The notes under the pieces were generated by a model. It saw only the letters and a program-made list of their open reading frames with translations. It was not told where the DNA came from and made no database searches. The translations under genes were made by a program, and so were the position numbers. This document shows positions 36,901-46,091 of a stretch of DNA of 64,000 nucleotides, piece after piece (the first letter of the stretch is position 1; every line of letters starts with the position of its first letter). Source of the DNA: CAYQQR01 sp964420035 (GTDB lineage: Bacteria; Bacteroidota; Bacteroidia; Bacteroidales; SM23-62); NCBI GenBank assembly GCA_964420035.1, contig CAYQQR010000010.1:1-64000 (forward strand), read 5' to 3'.

Positions 36901-36941
36901 GAAAATGCAATTGTAGAATAAAATGTTTTTGTTTTTGTCAT
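33939..36941 (-). CDS. SusC/RagA-family TonB-dependent outer-membrane transporter (pair 2)
   Basis: 1000 residues from the ATG at 36941. A longer frame to 37019 would overlap the upstream SusD gene and precede the signal peptide, so it is rejected. A carboxypeptidase-like regulatory domain (VSGKIIDAHGNPV) is followed by the plug (ALAGRLSGLTVLQTSGEPG, IRGKGTYRDNSFLVFVDG, ISVLKDAAALAPFGMRGANGVL) and the beta-barrel. The TonB-box region is less canonical than in the other SusC. It imports glycan oligomers across the outer membrane using TonB energy, with the SusD encoded 2 bases downstream. Confidence 0.92.
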   Translation of the reverse strand: MTKTKTFYSTIAFSFALLVLSFTSLRAQPDVSGKIIDAHGNPVNNVEIRIGETIAGESDDAGRFAVAANTGEILEFHKEGYFSKSFVLTEGAKPVIRLNKDPYEQNSPVAFGIQDNHSLTAAMSTVSGDELSRFPTQTMSTALAGRLSGLTVLQTSGEPGVNYPQMLIRGKGTYRDNSFLVFVDGFEAEMDHLIPEEIETISVLKDAAALAPFGMRGANGVLWVTTKKGMDSKMQVTVGSRAGISQPVKMVAFKNAYDYARLYNEAYSNDAGGWYPVYSNEELSKYQDGSDPVFYPDINWFDNTLKETIPYTENYISVRGGNKRARYYVMLGYRYADKLYQERDSTDNPSLRNTGMSQRYNFRSNVDLTLNDVFSSNIRIGGALLDNSSPALNNMFEQLEKYPPNIYPITNPNGTWGGSAQYPDNLVAGIQEMGARTTHQRWLQAGIRLNEDLGQFVKGLSFSQEVDLSNWFTRNYNQLRSVATFQPLMVNDSIEYIQWGDDTPFSISEGGRQQWNRINVALTGNYNRTFGNTLLSAMLTYRWDQFTSEETIPFVHTGLSGWLKFDINRTYFAALTMAYNGSQNYAEGKRFGVFPAFSAGWMLSNTGFLSAVNWIDVLKLRGSAGMLGYDGRDRYGYITYFSSGEQVVLGQTGIETSSSLQEDRLGNPNITWEKSLQYNFGLESRLFGNRLRFEVDYFYEKRSDILTQRTLRLPVVQGVELPLENIGEVSNRGFELDLMFSGSAGAFNYHAGGMFSYAHNTIENLDELHAEDYLYREGNPVDQPFGLEASGFFQSWDEITDPATPVHTFTPVQPGDIRYVDQNGDGLITEDDEIPIDYTDVPEINYSFTLGAQYKGFDLEVFIIGAANRSVYYSGNAFYAFQNNTQVPEIAEGRWAYYPDQGIDTRASASYPRLSTFFNENNYRRSTFWTHNGNFLRIRHVELGYNFPMKLTGDPLVKNIRVYLSGINLLSWDQLEYYDAEVLNGYPLMKSYHIGIKMGL

Positions 36942-36954
36942 TGTTACCAGTTCT

Positions 36955-38778
36955 TTAATAACCCGGATTTTGTATGATGTAACCCTTGGCGACTTCGTTC
37001 TGGAAATAGTCCGCTTCATCTCCCGGATTTGCTTCCGGGAAAGGCGTCAGATACATCCGGTCGGCCCAGAAACGTTCTTCATGATTATGCACATAGTAAT
37101 CAACAAAATCATCTTTAGCGGCATTAATTGTAAAACCGAAGAAATATGCAGTTCCTCCAATTTCCCCCGGTTCATGCGCAATGCGCCAACGCCTGATATC
37201 AAAACAGCGATGTTCTTCCCCAAACAATTCGACATAGCGCTCCCTGCGGATCATTTGCCTTAGGCCCTCCTGGTCACTAACCCTTGGATCCGAAGCATCG
37301 ATCTCCGGCAAGCCGGCACGGTCGCGGATGGCATTTAAATATTCCAATGCTTCGTTTATGTTTGCTCCATAATCATATTCGTTCAATGCCTCGGCATAAT
37401 TCAGATAAAATTCTGCAGTCCGGTATATGGGCCATTCTTTCATCATTTCACCTTTGTGATTATACAGGAACTTAACCATAAAGCCTATCCCGGTATTGCG
37501 ATCTGAAGGCCTTCCGGTATGCCTGTTGTAATCCCATTGGAACCGGGGATTGCCCGGATTGTTCCAGGCCTCTGTTCCGTATGCCCATACCATTTGCTTG
37601 AACCGGGGTTCCATTTCATTCATTTTTGAAACATATTCCGTATAAGGTCTGGGATCATCCCCGGGCTGGGGCCAGCTTTGGTCGGTGCCGTCGGCTTTGT
37701 GGAAATAGGGGAGGGTATTATGCAATACAAAAAATCCCCAGAACTGTCCGTCCGCCCATACTTCAGAACCATATTGAGGCAGATAATACTTTCCGAATCC
37801 CCGGTCAATTTCATCCTGTGAAGTATATCTTCCTTTATATGCAAGTATGATTTCCTTGTTATCATGTTCCGCAACCGCCCGGCCATAATCATCAAAGGGA
37901 TTATCGGTGTCGATAATATCCTGTCCATTGGCACGTGCCCAGTCTATCATGGCTTTGTTCGCATCGGCGGCGAATTTCCATCGTTCCCGGTCATAATTCC
38001 CATAGCAGATAAATTCCGGATGGGAATAGGACATGAATGGTGTAGCAGTATTAAACAGTGGACTTGCGGCAAACAGCAGGGTTTCTGCTTTAACGGCAAG
38101 TGCAACTCCTTTCGTTATGCGTCCTCTCCATTGAGAAGGATAACTATCCGGCAAGTATTCGATCGATTCATCGCAAAGATCAAGGATAAACTGAACAGTT
38201 GAATCCACCGTGGCCCTGCTGATCTTTTCCAGACCAGGAGTTGTACTTTTAAGCACTTCCTTCACGAGGGGTACACCTCCGTAATGCTTTAACATTTCAA
38301 TGTATCGCAGTGCGATCATGGTCTTGCATTCTGCCTTCATTTGCTCTTTTTCGTTATTCGGGATATCAGGTACCTGGTCTACGTTTTCCACGAAGATCCA
38401 GGCCTGCCGGATCCCTTCAAAATTGGTGATGAACATATCGTTCAGATGCCGGCGTTCCGAAGGCAGGAATCCTGTCTCGTTCACGTTATTAGCAACACAG
38501 GAGGAACTCGTGTAATGGGCTTCCAGGGCCAAAATCATGGCCTCTTCCATGCTCCTGCTTTCTTCGTACTTATATTTCCTGTCTGTGTAAGGGAATCCCC
38601 AGGGCAAGATCATCCTGTAGGTTTGGAACAGGAAGGCCTCTGCATAGAAACGGCTGGAAAAAATGGTCTCCTGGGTAATTTCATTGCTCAGGAGCGGTTT
38701 CTCCAGGTAATCGGTGCAGGAGGAGATGCATATTCCCACTGTCACCAAGGCCATTTTTATATTAAGATTCGTTTTCAT
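36955..38778 (-). CDS. SusD-family lipoprotein, tandem duplicate
   Basis: 607 residues, with lipobox GICISSC. It is a near-copy of the SusD encoded at 38787: from SCTDYLEKPLL onward the first 60 residues are identical, and 85 consecutive DNA bases (38621-38705) are identical to 40435-40519. The C-terminal IRRERYVELFGEEHRCFDIRRW motif is kept (Cys where its twin has Pro). It has no SusC of its own directly upstream, so it must either share the SusC encoded at 40599 or work with the one downstream. It lies 8 bases from its twin. Confidence 0.93.
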   Translation of the reverse strand: MKTNLNIKMALVTVGICISSCTDYLEKPLLSNEITQETIFSSRFYAEAFLFQTYRMILPWGFPYTDRKYKYEESRSMEEAMILALEAHYTSSSCVANNVNETGFLPSERRHLNDMFITNFEGIRQAWIFVENVDQVPDIPNNEKEQMKAECKTMIALRYIEMLKHYGGVPLVKEVLKSTTPGLEKISRATVDSTVQFILDLCDESIEYLPDSYPSQWRGRITKGVALAVKAETLLFAASPLFNTATPFMSYSHPEFICYGNYDRERWKFAADANKAMIDWARANGQDIIDTDNPFDDYGRAVAEHDNKEIILAYKGRYTSQDEIDRGFGKYYLPQYGSEVWADGQFWGFFVLHNTLPYFHKADGTDQSWPQPGDDPRPYTEYVSKMNEMEPRFKQMVWAYGTEAWNNPGNPRFQWDYNRHTGRPSDRNTGIGFMVKFLYNHKGEMMKEWPIYRTAEFYLNYAEALNEYDYGANINEALEYLNAIRDRAGLPEIDASDPRVSDQEGLRQMIRRERYVELFGEEHRCFDIRRWRIAHEPGEIGGTAYFFGFTINAAKDDFVDYYVHNHEERFWADRMYLTPFPEANPGDEADYFQNEVAKGYIIQNPGY

Positions 38779-38786
38779 TCAGTCGT

Positions 38787-40595
38787 TTAATAACCTGGAT
38801 TTTGTGTAATGTATCCTTTGGCTACTTCATTCTGGAAATAGTCTGTTTCATCTCCCGGATTCGCTTCCGGGAAAGGGGTCAGGTACATCCGGTCGGCCCA
38901 GAAACGATCCTCGTATTTAGATGCCTGATAATCAATAAAATCATCCTTTTCATTGTTTATCGTGAAAGAAAAGAAGTATGCCGGCCCACCAATTTCTCCC
39001 GGTTCATGTGCAATGCGCCAGCGCCTGATATCGAATGGACGGTGTTCTTCACCAAATAATTCGACATAGCGCTCCCTACGGATCATTTGCCGTAGGCCCT
39101 CCTGGTCACTAACCCTTGGATCCGAAGCATCGATCTCCGGCAAGCCGGCCCGGTCGCGGATGGCATTCAGGTATTCCAGTGCTTCAAATTTGTTTGCCCC
39201 AAAGTCATATTCGTTCAATGCCTCGGCGTAATTCAGGTAGAATTCAGCCGTACGGTATATGGGCCACTCCTTCATTTCTTCATTTTTATAGTTATAGAGG
39301 AATTTAACCATAAAACCAACGCCTGTTTTACGATCTGCAGGGTTGCCGGTATTTCGGTTATAGTCCCAGCTGAACACATCATTGCCTGGGTTATTCCATG
39401 CCTGAGTTCCGTAAACCCATAGTATTTGTTTGAAACGGGGCTCCATTTCATTCATTTTGGCAATATATTCCGAATAGGGTTCCGGATCATCCCCGGGTTG
39501 GGGCCAGGTTTGATCGGTCCCGTCTGCTTTGTGAAAGAAGGGCAGGGCATTGTGAAGCATATAAAATCCCCAGAACTGACCGCTTGGTCGGGGTATGTAA
39601 TATTTTTCCATACCTCTGTCAATATCGTCTTGGGAGGTATACCTACCCTTATAGGCCAGGATGATCTCCTGGTTGTCATGTTCTGCCGTAGCCCGGCCAT
39701 AATCATCAAAGGGGTCATCGGTATCGATGAGGTCATGCCCATTTGCCCTGGCCCAGTCAATGACCGCCTTACTGGCATCGGCTGCCAGTTTCCAACGTTC
39801 CCGGTCATAATTTCCATAACAGATCAGTTCCGGCTTTGAATAGGGCATGAATGGGGTTTCGGTGTTAAAAAGCGGACTGGCGGCAAAAAGCAGAGCTTCT
39901 GCTTTCACTGACAACGCCACTCCTTTGGTAATACGACCTCTCCATTGGGATGGATAAACGTCCGGCAAGTATTCGATCGATTCGTCACACAGATCCAGGA
40001 TGAACTGAACGGTGGAATCCACTGAAGCCCGGGTGATCCTTTCCAGGCCTGTTGAGGTTCCCTTCAGGGCTTCCATGACTAGGGGCAGACCGGCATAGTG
40101 TTTTAACATTTCTACATAACGCAAGGCGATCATGGTCTTGCATTCCGCCTTCATCTGTTCTTTCTCTGAGCCGGGAATATCGGGAACCTGGTCCACATTT
40201 TCAACAAAGATCCAGGCTTGCCGTATCCCTTCAAAATTCGTAATGAACATATCGTTTAGATGACGGCGTTCCGAGGGTAGGAATCCCGTCTCATTCACAT
40301 TATTGGAAACACAGGAATTGGAGTTATAATTTGCTTCAAGGGCGAGGATCATGGACTCTTCCATGCTTCTGCTCTCTTCATACTTGTATTTCCTGTCGGT
40401 ATAAGGAAATCCCCAGGGCAAGATCATCCGATAAGTTTGGAACAGGAAGGCCTCTGCATAGAAACGGCTGGAAAAAATGGTCTCCTGGGTAATTTCATTG
40501 CTCAGGAGCGGTTTCTCCAAATAATCGGTACATGATGTTGATTGAAAAAACACCACTACCAAAAGAATCCTTATGTATATCTTGAAATACATCAT
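38787..40595 (-). CDS. SusD-family lipoprotein (pair 1)
   Basis: 602 residues, with lipobox QSTSC. SusD-type helical N-terminal half (QMKAECKTMIALRYVEMLKHYAGLPLV region) and C-terminal RRERYVELFGEEHRPFDIRRW, ending QNPGY. It begins 3 bases after the SusC encoded at 40599, as in normal SusC/D pairs. Its duplicate follows immediately (36955-38778). The two differ mainly in the signal peptide and in scattered positions, including a loop near EVWADGQFWG, present only in the duplicate. Confidence 0.93.
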   Translation of the reverse strand: MMYFKIYIRILLVVVFFQSTSCTDYLEKPLLSNEITQETIFSSRFYAEAFLFQTYRMILPWGFPYTDRKYKYEESRSMEESMILALEANYNSNSCVSNNVNETGFLPSERRHLNDMFITNFEGIRQAWIFVENVDQVPDIPGSEKEQMKAECKTMIALRYVEMLKHYAGLPLVMEALKGTSTGLERITRASVDSTVQFILDLCDESIEYLPDVYPSQWRGRITKGVALSVKAEALLFAASPLFNTETPFMPYSKPELICYGNYDRERWKLAADASKAVIDWARANGHDLIDTDDPFDDYGRATAEHDNQEIILAYKGRYTSQDDIDRGMEKYYIPRPSGQFWGFYMLHNALPFFHKADGTDQTWPQPGDDPEPYSEYIAKMNEMEPRFKQILWVYGTQAWNNPGNDVFSWDYNRNTGNPADRKTGVGFMVKFLYNYKNEEMKEWPIYRTAEFYLNYAEALNEYDFGANKFEALEYLNAIRDRAGLPEIDASDPRVSDQEGLRQMIRRERYVELFGEEHRPFDIRRWRIAHEPGEIGGPAYFFSFTINNEKDDFIDYQASKYEDRFWADRMYLTPFPEANPGDETDYFQNEVAKGYITQNPGY

Positions 40596-40598
40596 AAC

Positions 40599-43500
40599 TT
40601 AAAACTGCACTGTTGCACCAAAATTAAAAGTTCGCATTATGGGATAGATTTCTGTATTTGGAGTTTCAGGATCAAAATCCCCAATCTTAGTCCAGGTATA
40701 CAGATTCACCCCGTTGACAAAGAACCTGATGTAATCAATTCCGGGTCTGCGGGTAAATGAATATCGGTAACCGATTTCCGCATTTCTGAACCTAATATAT
40801 TGCCGGTCACGCAGATAGTGTTCCATATCTTTGGTATTAACCCCTTCGCCACCGTCTTCCATGACCCTGGGTTCTGTAATGGGAAGTCCCTGCTCATAAC
40901 GTTCCTCGTTCCAACGTTCCAGGTGCTTGGAAAGGGTGGCTCGCATTCCATTGTTGAAGGCCCAGGCTGAGCTACCGGTAACCCGGGTATAGAAATTGGA
41001 TGCCCCCTGGAATAAAACAGACAGGTCAAATCCCTTATAATTAAATCCTGCTGAGAATCCATAAAATACCTCCGGAAGATTGTTGAATCCTGTTGGCACG
41101 ATATCAGCAGGTGTGATAAGCCCGTCTCCATTGATATCAACTGAAACCAGGTCACCACCCTGCAATGTGTTTCCTCCCAGGAGATAATAGGGCCGGTTGA
41201 CCAATTCTTCCTGGGTATTATAATATCCCTCGTTCCTGTATGATTTGTATTGATTTACAGAAAAGCCCGTTTCATTGAGCCAATCATATTTTTGGGGTGG
41301 TTCAGCCTTGTAAACGATCTTGTTCCGGGCGAAAGAATAATTGGCATTTAGGAAATAATTGAATGATCCGATCTTATCGTTCCACCGGACCTCGAGCTCA
41401 AATCCTTTATTATCCACTTTCCCAATATTCCCGGGAACCAGTTCAGAGGCAATGATACCAGGGCTCACCGTTATCTCCCATAGGATATTATCCCGTTTTT
41501 CCCAAAAAAAGTCGGCATACAATCCTAATTTTTCGAATATCCTGACGTCTACACCCAGGTTGGTTTTTTCTGCCACTTCCCAGGTGAGATCCGGATTACC
41601 AACCGCACCTTCATTGGCCCCTTCATAATACTGCAGATTTTTCCCTTCTTCACCAAAATAATAGCCATCATCCAGCCAGTTATCGGCAGGATAGGAATAA
41701 ACAGGGGGAAGGTAAAGGAAGCGTTCCCCGCCGATCTTATCGTTCCCGACTTTCCCATAGGAACCCCGAAACTTCAGGTAGGTCAGTACATTATTTTCGG
41801 GGAACAGGGGCTCCTCGGTAACCACCCACCCGACAGAGTATGCCGGGAAATACCCGAATCTTTTTCCTTTTGCAAAGTTCTCAGAACCGTTGTAGCCAAG
41901 ATTGAATTCGGCCAGATACCGGTTCTTAAAGTTATAAGTTACCCGGCCGACCAGGCCCATATAGGCATTGGGTACATCATACTGCAGTCCCGGGTCATGC
42001 AATTTCGACTGGTTGTACAGGACCAGTCCGGTTACCTCATGACCTTCAAACTTCTTGGCATATTCAAGACCGCCTTCCATGTAATATCTTCTCCACATAT
42101 CATGACCCTCGTTGAACCCGAATTCACTTTCGAAACCGGTTTGAACCAGGGTATGATTGCCTGTGGAATCGTATGCGTATGAGTAGCTATCCACATCCTT
42201 CCTCCTCCGAACTTCATAATTATAATATTGTGTGTAGGCGATCTTTGCCCTGGCACTAAGTCCGTCCAGGAAATCACCAAGGTCATATTGGAAGGCAGTG
42301 TTCAGGGTAAAATTGTTCGATATCCGTTCCCGGACCCCCCCGGAATAAATGGATTCGTAAATGGAAAAACCTCTTGACATATCTTTTGCAGCCATAGGAT
42401 CATTCAAATAGCCGCTTATCAGTTTTCCGTCATAATAACCAATCCCGGTCATCGGCGGATTCCTGCTCCAGTAATTCAAGACCGCAGAATTGGGATCATC
42501 CGCGTTTGGATTCAACTTATTGGCATTTCGTTTATCATCAAAATAACCGCCCATGCTGACTTTCACCAGGAGATCCTTGCTGATCTTAACATCAAAATTG
42601 GTTCTGAGGTTATACCTTGTATAGCGTGGAGAAGGATCAAATCCAACATTATAATCCAGTTCAGGAAGGTAATAGGTAGAATATTGATCAAATAAACCGG
42701 CTGAAACAAAGTAATTAACGGTCTCTGTACCACCACTGATATTTATATTGTGCCGGTGCTGGAGTGCCGGGTTATCAATAAACTCTTCATATTGATCTGT
42801 GGTGGGATAGAAAATGGGATCGGAATTGGTTCTGAATTTTTCTATTTCCTCTTCAGTGAATGTTGGCAGAAACCCATCATTAACCAGGGCTTCATTCCTT
42901 AAAATGGCAAAGTTGTATGAATCGAGCCAATCGGGTATAAAGGAGGGACTGCTAACAGCCAGGTTTGAAGTGATCTGGATACTCGGTTTACCGATCTGGC
43001 CCCTTTTTGTGGTTATGAGAATAACCCCGTTGGCACCTCTGACCCCATACACCGCTGTAGCAGAGGCATCCTTCAGAATATTAATGGATTCGATCTCGTT
43101 GGGATCGATCTGATCCAGTGTATTTTGTTCCACCCCGTCAACAAGGATCAAAGGAGCGGATTCAGAACCGGGATTCAAAGTGCCGATCCCCCGGATCCGG
43201 ATCGTGGCCATATCTTCTCCCGGAACCCCTGAACCCTGGACAGTAACCAGTCCGGGCAACCTGCCTGCAAGTGAATTACTGATATTGGCTACCGGTGTTT
43301 GTATTAGTTTCTCGCTTTTTACTCCAACGATGGAGCCAGTAACCGTCTCTTTCCTTTGCATACCGTACCCCACCACAATGACTTCCTCCAGAGCCTCGAT
43401 TTCAGGTTTCATCACAATATCAATATTCCTTCGATCCCCCACCAAGATTTCCTGAGTTTCGTAGCCTACATAACTGAATACCAATACGGTTTCTGCAGAT

Positions 43501-43748
43501 GGGACGGAAATGGTATATTCTCCGTTCAGGTCGGTGATAACCCCGGTTGTTGTCCCTTGAATGTATACATTCACACCCGGAAGACTTTGACCTGTTTCAA
43601 GATCGGTGACGGTTCCTGTAACTGACCGAGGCTGGGGGGTCTGTTGTACTGACCCGTACAACCTGAGCCAGGGCAGGCATATGAATATCAGGGAAAAGAC
43701 AATTAACCGGAAGGGTCCCAGTATAAAGCTCTTGTAGCGCTTTTTCAT
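40599..43748 (-). CDS. SusC/RagA-family TonB-dependent outer-membrane transporter (pair 1)
   Basis: 1049 residues. Signal peptide, then a carboxypeptidase-like domain (VTGTVTDLETGQSLPGVNVY, SYVGYETQEI), TonB box EEVIVVGYG, plug (SLAGRLPGLVTVQGSGVPG, IRIRGIGTLNPG, ILVDGVEQNTLDQIDPNEI, SINILKDASATAVYGVRGANGVI) and a long barrel. It is the first gene of a ten-gene minus-strand operon that ends at 23356. It faces the DHDPS-family gene across a 286-base divergent region with interlocked inverted repeats, where its promoter should lie. Confidence 0.94.
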   Translation of the reverse strand: MKKRYKSFILGPFRLIVFSLIFICLPWLRLYGSVQQTPQPRSVTGTVTDLETGQSLPGVNVYIQGTTTGVITDLNGEYTISVPSAETVLVFSYVGYETQEILVGDRRNIDIVMKPEIEALEEVIVVGYGMQRKETVTGSIVGVKSEKLIQTPVANISNSLAGRLPGLVTVQGSGVPGEDMATIRIRGIGTLNPGSESAPLILVDGVEQNTLDQIDPNEIESINILKDASATAVYGVRGANGVILITTKRGQIGKPSIQITSNLAVSSPSFIPDWLDSYNFAILRNEALVNDGFLPTFTEEEIEKFRTNSDPIFYPTTDQYEEFIDNPALQHRHNINISGGTETVNYFVSAGLFDQYSTYYLPELDYNVGFDPSPRYTRYNLRTNFDVKISKDLLVKVSMGGYFDDKRNANKLNPNADDPNSAVLNYWSRNPPMTGIGYYDGKLISGYLNDPMAAKDMSRGFSIYESIYSGGVRERISNNFTLNTAFQYDLGDFLDGLSARAKIAYTQYYNYEVRRRKDVDSYSYAYDSTGNHTLVQTGFESEFGFNEGHDMWRRYYMEGGLEYAKKFEGHEVTGLVLYNQSKLHDPGLQYDVPNAYMGLVGRVTYNFKNRYLAEFNLGYNGSENFAKGKRFGYFPAYSVGWVVTEEPLFPENNVLTYLKFRGSYGKVGNDKIGGERFLYLPPVYSYPADNWLDDGYYFGEEGKNLQYYEGANEGAVGNPDLTWEVAEKTNLGVDVRIFEKLGLYADFFWEKRDNILWEITVSPGIIASELVPGNIGKVDNKGFELEVRWNDKIGSFNYFLNANYSFARNKIVYKAEPPQKYDWLNETGFSVNQYKSYRNEGYYNTQEELVNRPYYLLGGNTLQGGDLVSVDINGDGLITPADIVPTGFNNLPEVFYGFSAGFNYKGFDLSVLFQGASNFYTRVTGSSAWAFNNGMRATLSKHLERWNEERYEQGLPITEPRVMEDGGEGVNTKDMEHYLRDRQYIRFRNAEIGYRYSFTRRPGIDYIRFFVNGVNLYTWTKIGDFDPETPNTEIYPIMRTFNFGATVQF

Positions 43749-43882
43749 TACATCCGCAGTTTATAGTAAAAAGTAGTTCGTTGAGATAGACTTTTCATTA
43801 TTACAAATTTCCTCTTTGCGACAAACAAAGTCTACTATCATATTCGTGATAATTAATACTATTTTTTTGAGATTGGAGTTAC

Positions 43883-43924
43883 GCCTTGTTAATACTGCGA
43901 TACAAGGCAATCCATCCATCGCAG
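43883..43924. promoter_or_regulatory. Interlocked inverted repeats in the susC / DHDPS-lyase divergent region
   Basis: GCCTTGT (43883-43889) pairs with ACAAGGC (43902-43908). CTGCGAT (43895-43901) pairs with ATCGCAG (43918-43924). The two stems overlap and exclude each other, as in attenuators or paired operators. The element lies about 135 bases upstream of the SusC start and 110 bases upstream of the DHDPS-family start. The rest of 43749-44034 is AT-rich with no gene. Confidence 0.45.
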
Positions 43925-44034
43925 GCTGTAAAAGGATAGTATCGTTAATCTGTAAAATAGTGGTAGAATCTTGTCATTTCAAGTAATAATATTGTTCATT
44001 AAATCAATGTATATACTACATTATCCTGAATCTA

Positions 44035-44979
44035 ATGAATAATTTCAAAGTAAAAGGAGTCGTTCCTCCACTTATTACACCCATGACCAGTGATCTGGAC
44101 CTTGATGCAGATGCCCTGATAAAGCTTATTGATCATGTGATCGAAGGAGGAGTAAGCGGATTATTCCTTTTAGGAACCACCGGGGAAAATACCAGTCTGA
44201 CGGATACCCTCCGGCAGGAAGTCATTAAAAAAGCAGTCAGGGCCGTTGATGGACGGATACCCGTGTATGTAAATATAACCACCTCTTCATACATGGAATC
44301 CACCCATATGGCAGAAATGGCTGCATCAATGGGTGCTCATTTTGTTGTCCTTGCTCCTCCATTCTATTTTGACATGAGCCAGGCGGAATTACTGAAGTAT
44401 GTGGAAAAAATCAATGGCAATGCATCCCTTCCCTTATTTTTATATAATGCCCCCCAGTACACAAAAACTGCCTTTACTCCTGAAACAGTTGAGAAACTCG
44501 CAGAATATCAGAACATTGTAGGTATAAAGGATAGTTCCGGGGATATAAAATATGTGAAGGAACTACTTAAAAGGAGAAGCAGGAAAGATTTTTCCATCAT
44601 GGTAGGACCTGAATTACTGCTCGGGGAATGCATAATTCTTGGCTGTGATGGTGGAGTGAACGGGGGTTCAAATATGTTCCCCGAATTGTATGTGAGCATG
44701 TTCAATGCAGCAGTTCATAATAACAGGCAAGAAATGAATAAATTACAGCGATTGATGAGAATAGTAAATAATCGTGTGTATGAGGCAGTGGATTCTCCCA
44801 TGAGTATTGTTATAGGTATTAAATATGTTCTTTCTGTGATGGGGATCTGTTCACCTCAAATGGCTATGCCTGTTTATACCGAAATAGGAAATTCACAAAA
44901 ACAACGGATGGAAGAATTGGTAAAAGAATTTGAATCCTATGGTTTGGAAACGACGTATTCACATAAGCATCATAAGTAG
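44035..44979 (+). CDS. DHDPS/NAL-family lyase, sulfatase locus
   Basis: 314 residues. Catalytic features of the family: GTTGENTSL substrate loop, Tyr in LFLYNAPQYT, and Schiff-base Lys in IVGIKDSSGD. Here the loop has the classical TTGE form, unlike the paralogue at 18133. Likely a pyruvate-dependent lyase of a 2-keto-3-deoxy sugar acid or sialic-acid-like compound. The next gene (BNR propeller) overlaps its 3' end, so the two are translationally coupled, tying the lyase to extracytoplasmic glycan processing. Confidence 0.83.
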   Translation: MNNFKVKGVVPPLITPMTSDLDLDADALIKLIDHVIEGGVSGLFLLGTTGENTSLTDTLRQEVIKKAVRAVDGRIPVYVNITTSSYMESTHMAEMAASMGAHFVVLAPPFYFDMSQAELLKYVEKINGNASLPLFLYNAPQYTKTAFTPETVEKLAEYQNIVGIKDSSGDIKYVKELLKRRSRKDFSIMVGPELLLGECIILGCDGGVNGGSNMFPELYVSMFNAAVHNNRQEMNKLQRLMRIVNNRVYEAVDSPMSIVIGIKYVLSVMGICSPQMAMPVYTEIGNSQKQRMEELVKEFESYGLETTYSHKHHK

Positions 44980-46084
44980 TTATATAATCGTTCTCTGCAT
45001 TCTAATTTCAATGGGATGCAAAACAAACGAGAAAGTGGATAAAAATAGGAATTCAATCCCTGGTTTAATAAAAACGGGGGAACAGGGTTTAATCAAACAG
45101 GAATTGATTTTCCCCCTGGAGAGTAAACCTACCCCTAACTGTCATGCTTCAACCATTGAAGAAATAACCGGTGGATTCATTGCTGCGTGGTTCGGTGGAA
45201 CCCATGAAAAGCATAAAGATGTGGGGATATGGATCTCAATAAATAATGGTAAATCCTGGTCCGAACCGGTTGAGGTAGTCAATGGTGTGCAGTCAGATAC
45301 CCTCCGGTATCCATGCTGGAACCCGGTACTGTTCAAACCTGATTCGGGGGTTTTGATGCTGTTTTACAAGCTGGGGCCAACACCCCAGAATTGGTGGGGC
45401 ATGTTGATGACCTCAAAGGATGAGGGCAAGACCTGGAGCCCACCCGAAAAACTGGGTAAAGGACCCCATGGAGACCTGATCGGTCCGGTGAAGAATAAGC
45501 CGGTTCAACTGGATGATGGCACTATTATCTGCCCATCCAGCCGGGAAACCCGTATAAGGGGTGCGAAAGACATTTGGAACGTACATTTCGAAATATCACA
45601 TGACCTGGGACGAAGCTGGGAAACGGTCGGGCCCATTCATGATGGTCGTGAAATACAGGCGATTCAGCCGAGTATTTTACTCCACGGTAAGGGTATCATG
45701 CAAATACTATGCAGAACACAGCAGGGATTCATCGCTCAAAGCTGGTCCATGGACCATGGGCTAAGCTGGGGTCCTATGGAACAGACTGATTTACCCAATC
45801 CAAACTCCGGGACCGATGCAGTTACCCTTGAGGATGGCCGGCACTTCCTGGTCTATAATCATACCCATCGAAAGGGTGCGTTCCCATCAGGCAGAAATAT
45901 GCTGAATGTAGCTATATCGGAAGATGGCAGGTCCTGGACACTCATAATGACCCTGGAAAAAAAGGAAGGAGAATATTCCTACCCGGCCGTTATTCAGGCC
46001 TCTGATGGTCTAGTGCATATTACTTATACCTTCAAGCGACAATCTATCAGGCACTTGGTACTGGATCCTTCTGAATTAAAATAA
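44939..46084 (+). CDS. BNR-repeat six-bladed propeller lipoprotein (sialidase-like fold) 1
   Basis: About 381 residues from the ATG at 44939, inside the end of the previous gene; an in-frame TTG at 44930 is less likely. The signal peptide has lipobox ISMGC. Asp-box/BNR-like repeats are visible (SINNGKSWSEP, TSKDEGKTWSPP, SHDLGRSWETV, SMDHGLSWGP, SEDGRSWTL), which indicates the sialidase-type propeller fold. A clear FRIP arginine motif of true sialidases is not seen, so the enzymatic activity is unproven. It is followed after 7 bases by a sulfatase gene. Confidence 0.83.
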   Translation: MVWKRRIHISIISSYIIVLCILISMGCKTNEKVDKNRNSIPGLIKTGEQGLIKQELIFPLESKPTPNCHASTIEEITGGFIAAWFGGTHEKHKDVGIWISINNGKSWSEPVEVVNGVQSDTLRYPCWNPVLFKPDSGVLMLFYKLGPTPQNWWGMLMTSKDEGKTWSPPEKLGKGPHGDLIGPVKNKPVQLDDGTIICPSSRETRIRGAKDIWNVHFEISHDLGRSWETVGPIHDGREIQAIQPSILLHGKGIMQILCRTQQGFIAQSWSMDHGLSWGPMEQTDLPNPNSGTDAVTLEDGRHFLVYNHTHRKGAFPSGRNMLNVAISEDGRSWTLIMTLEKKEGEYSYPAVIQASDGLVHITYTFKRQSIRHLVLDPSELK

Positions 46085-46091
46085 TTATAAC

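Noticed and set aside
36942..37019. Longer N-terminus for the SusC encoded at 33939
   Set aside because: It would overlap the upstream SusD gene and place charged residues before the signal peptide; the ATG at 36941 gives a normal signal.
44930..44938. TTG start for the first BNR propeller gene
   Set aside because: The ATG three codons later gives a normal lipoprotein signal peptide.
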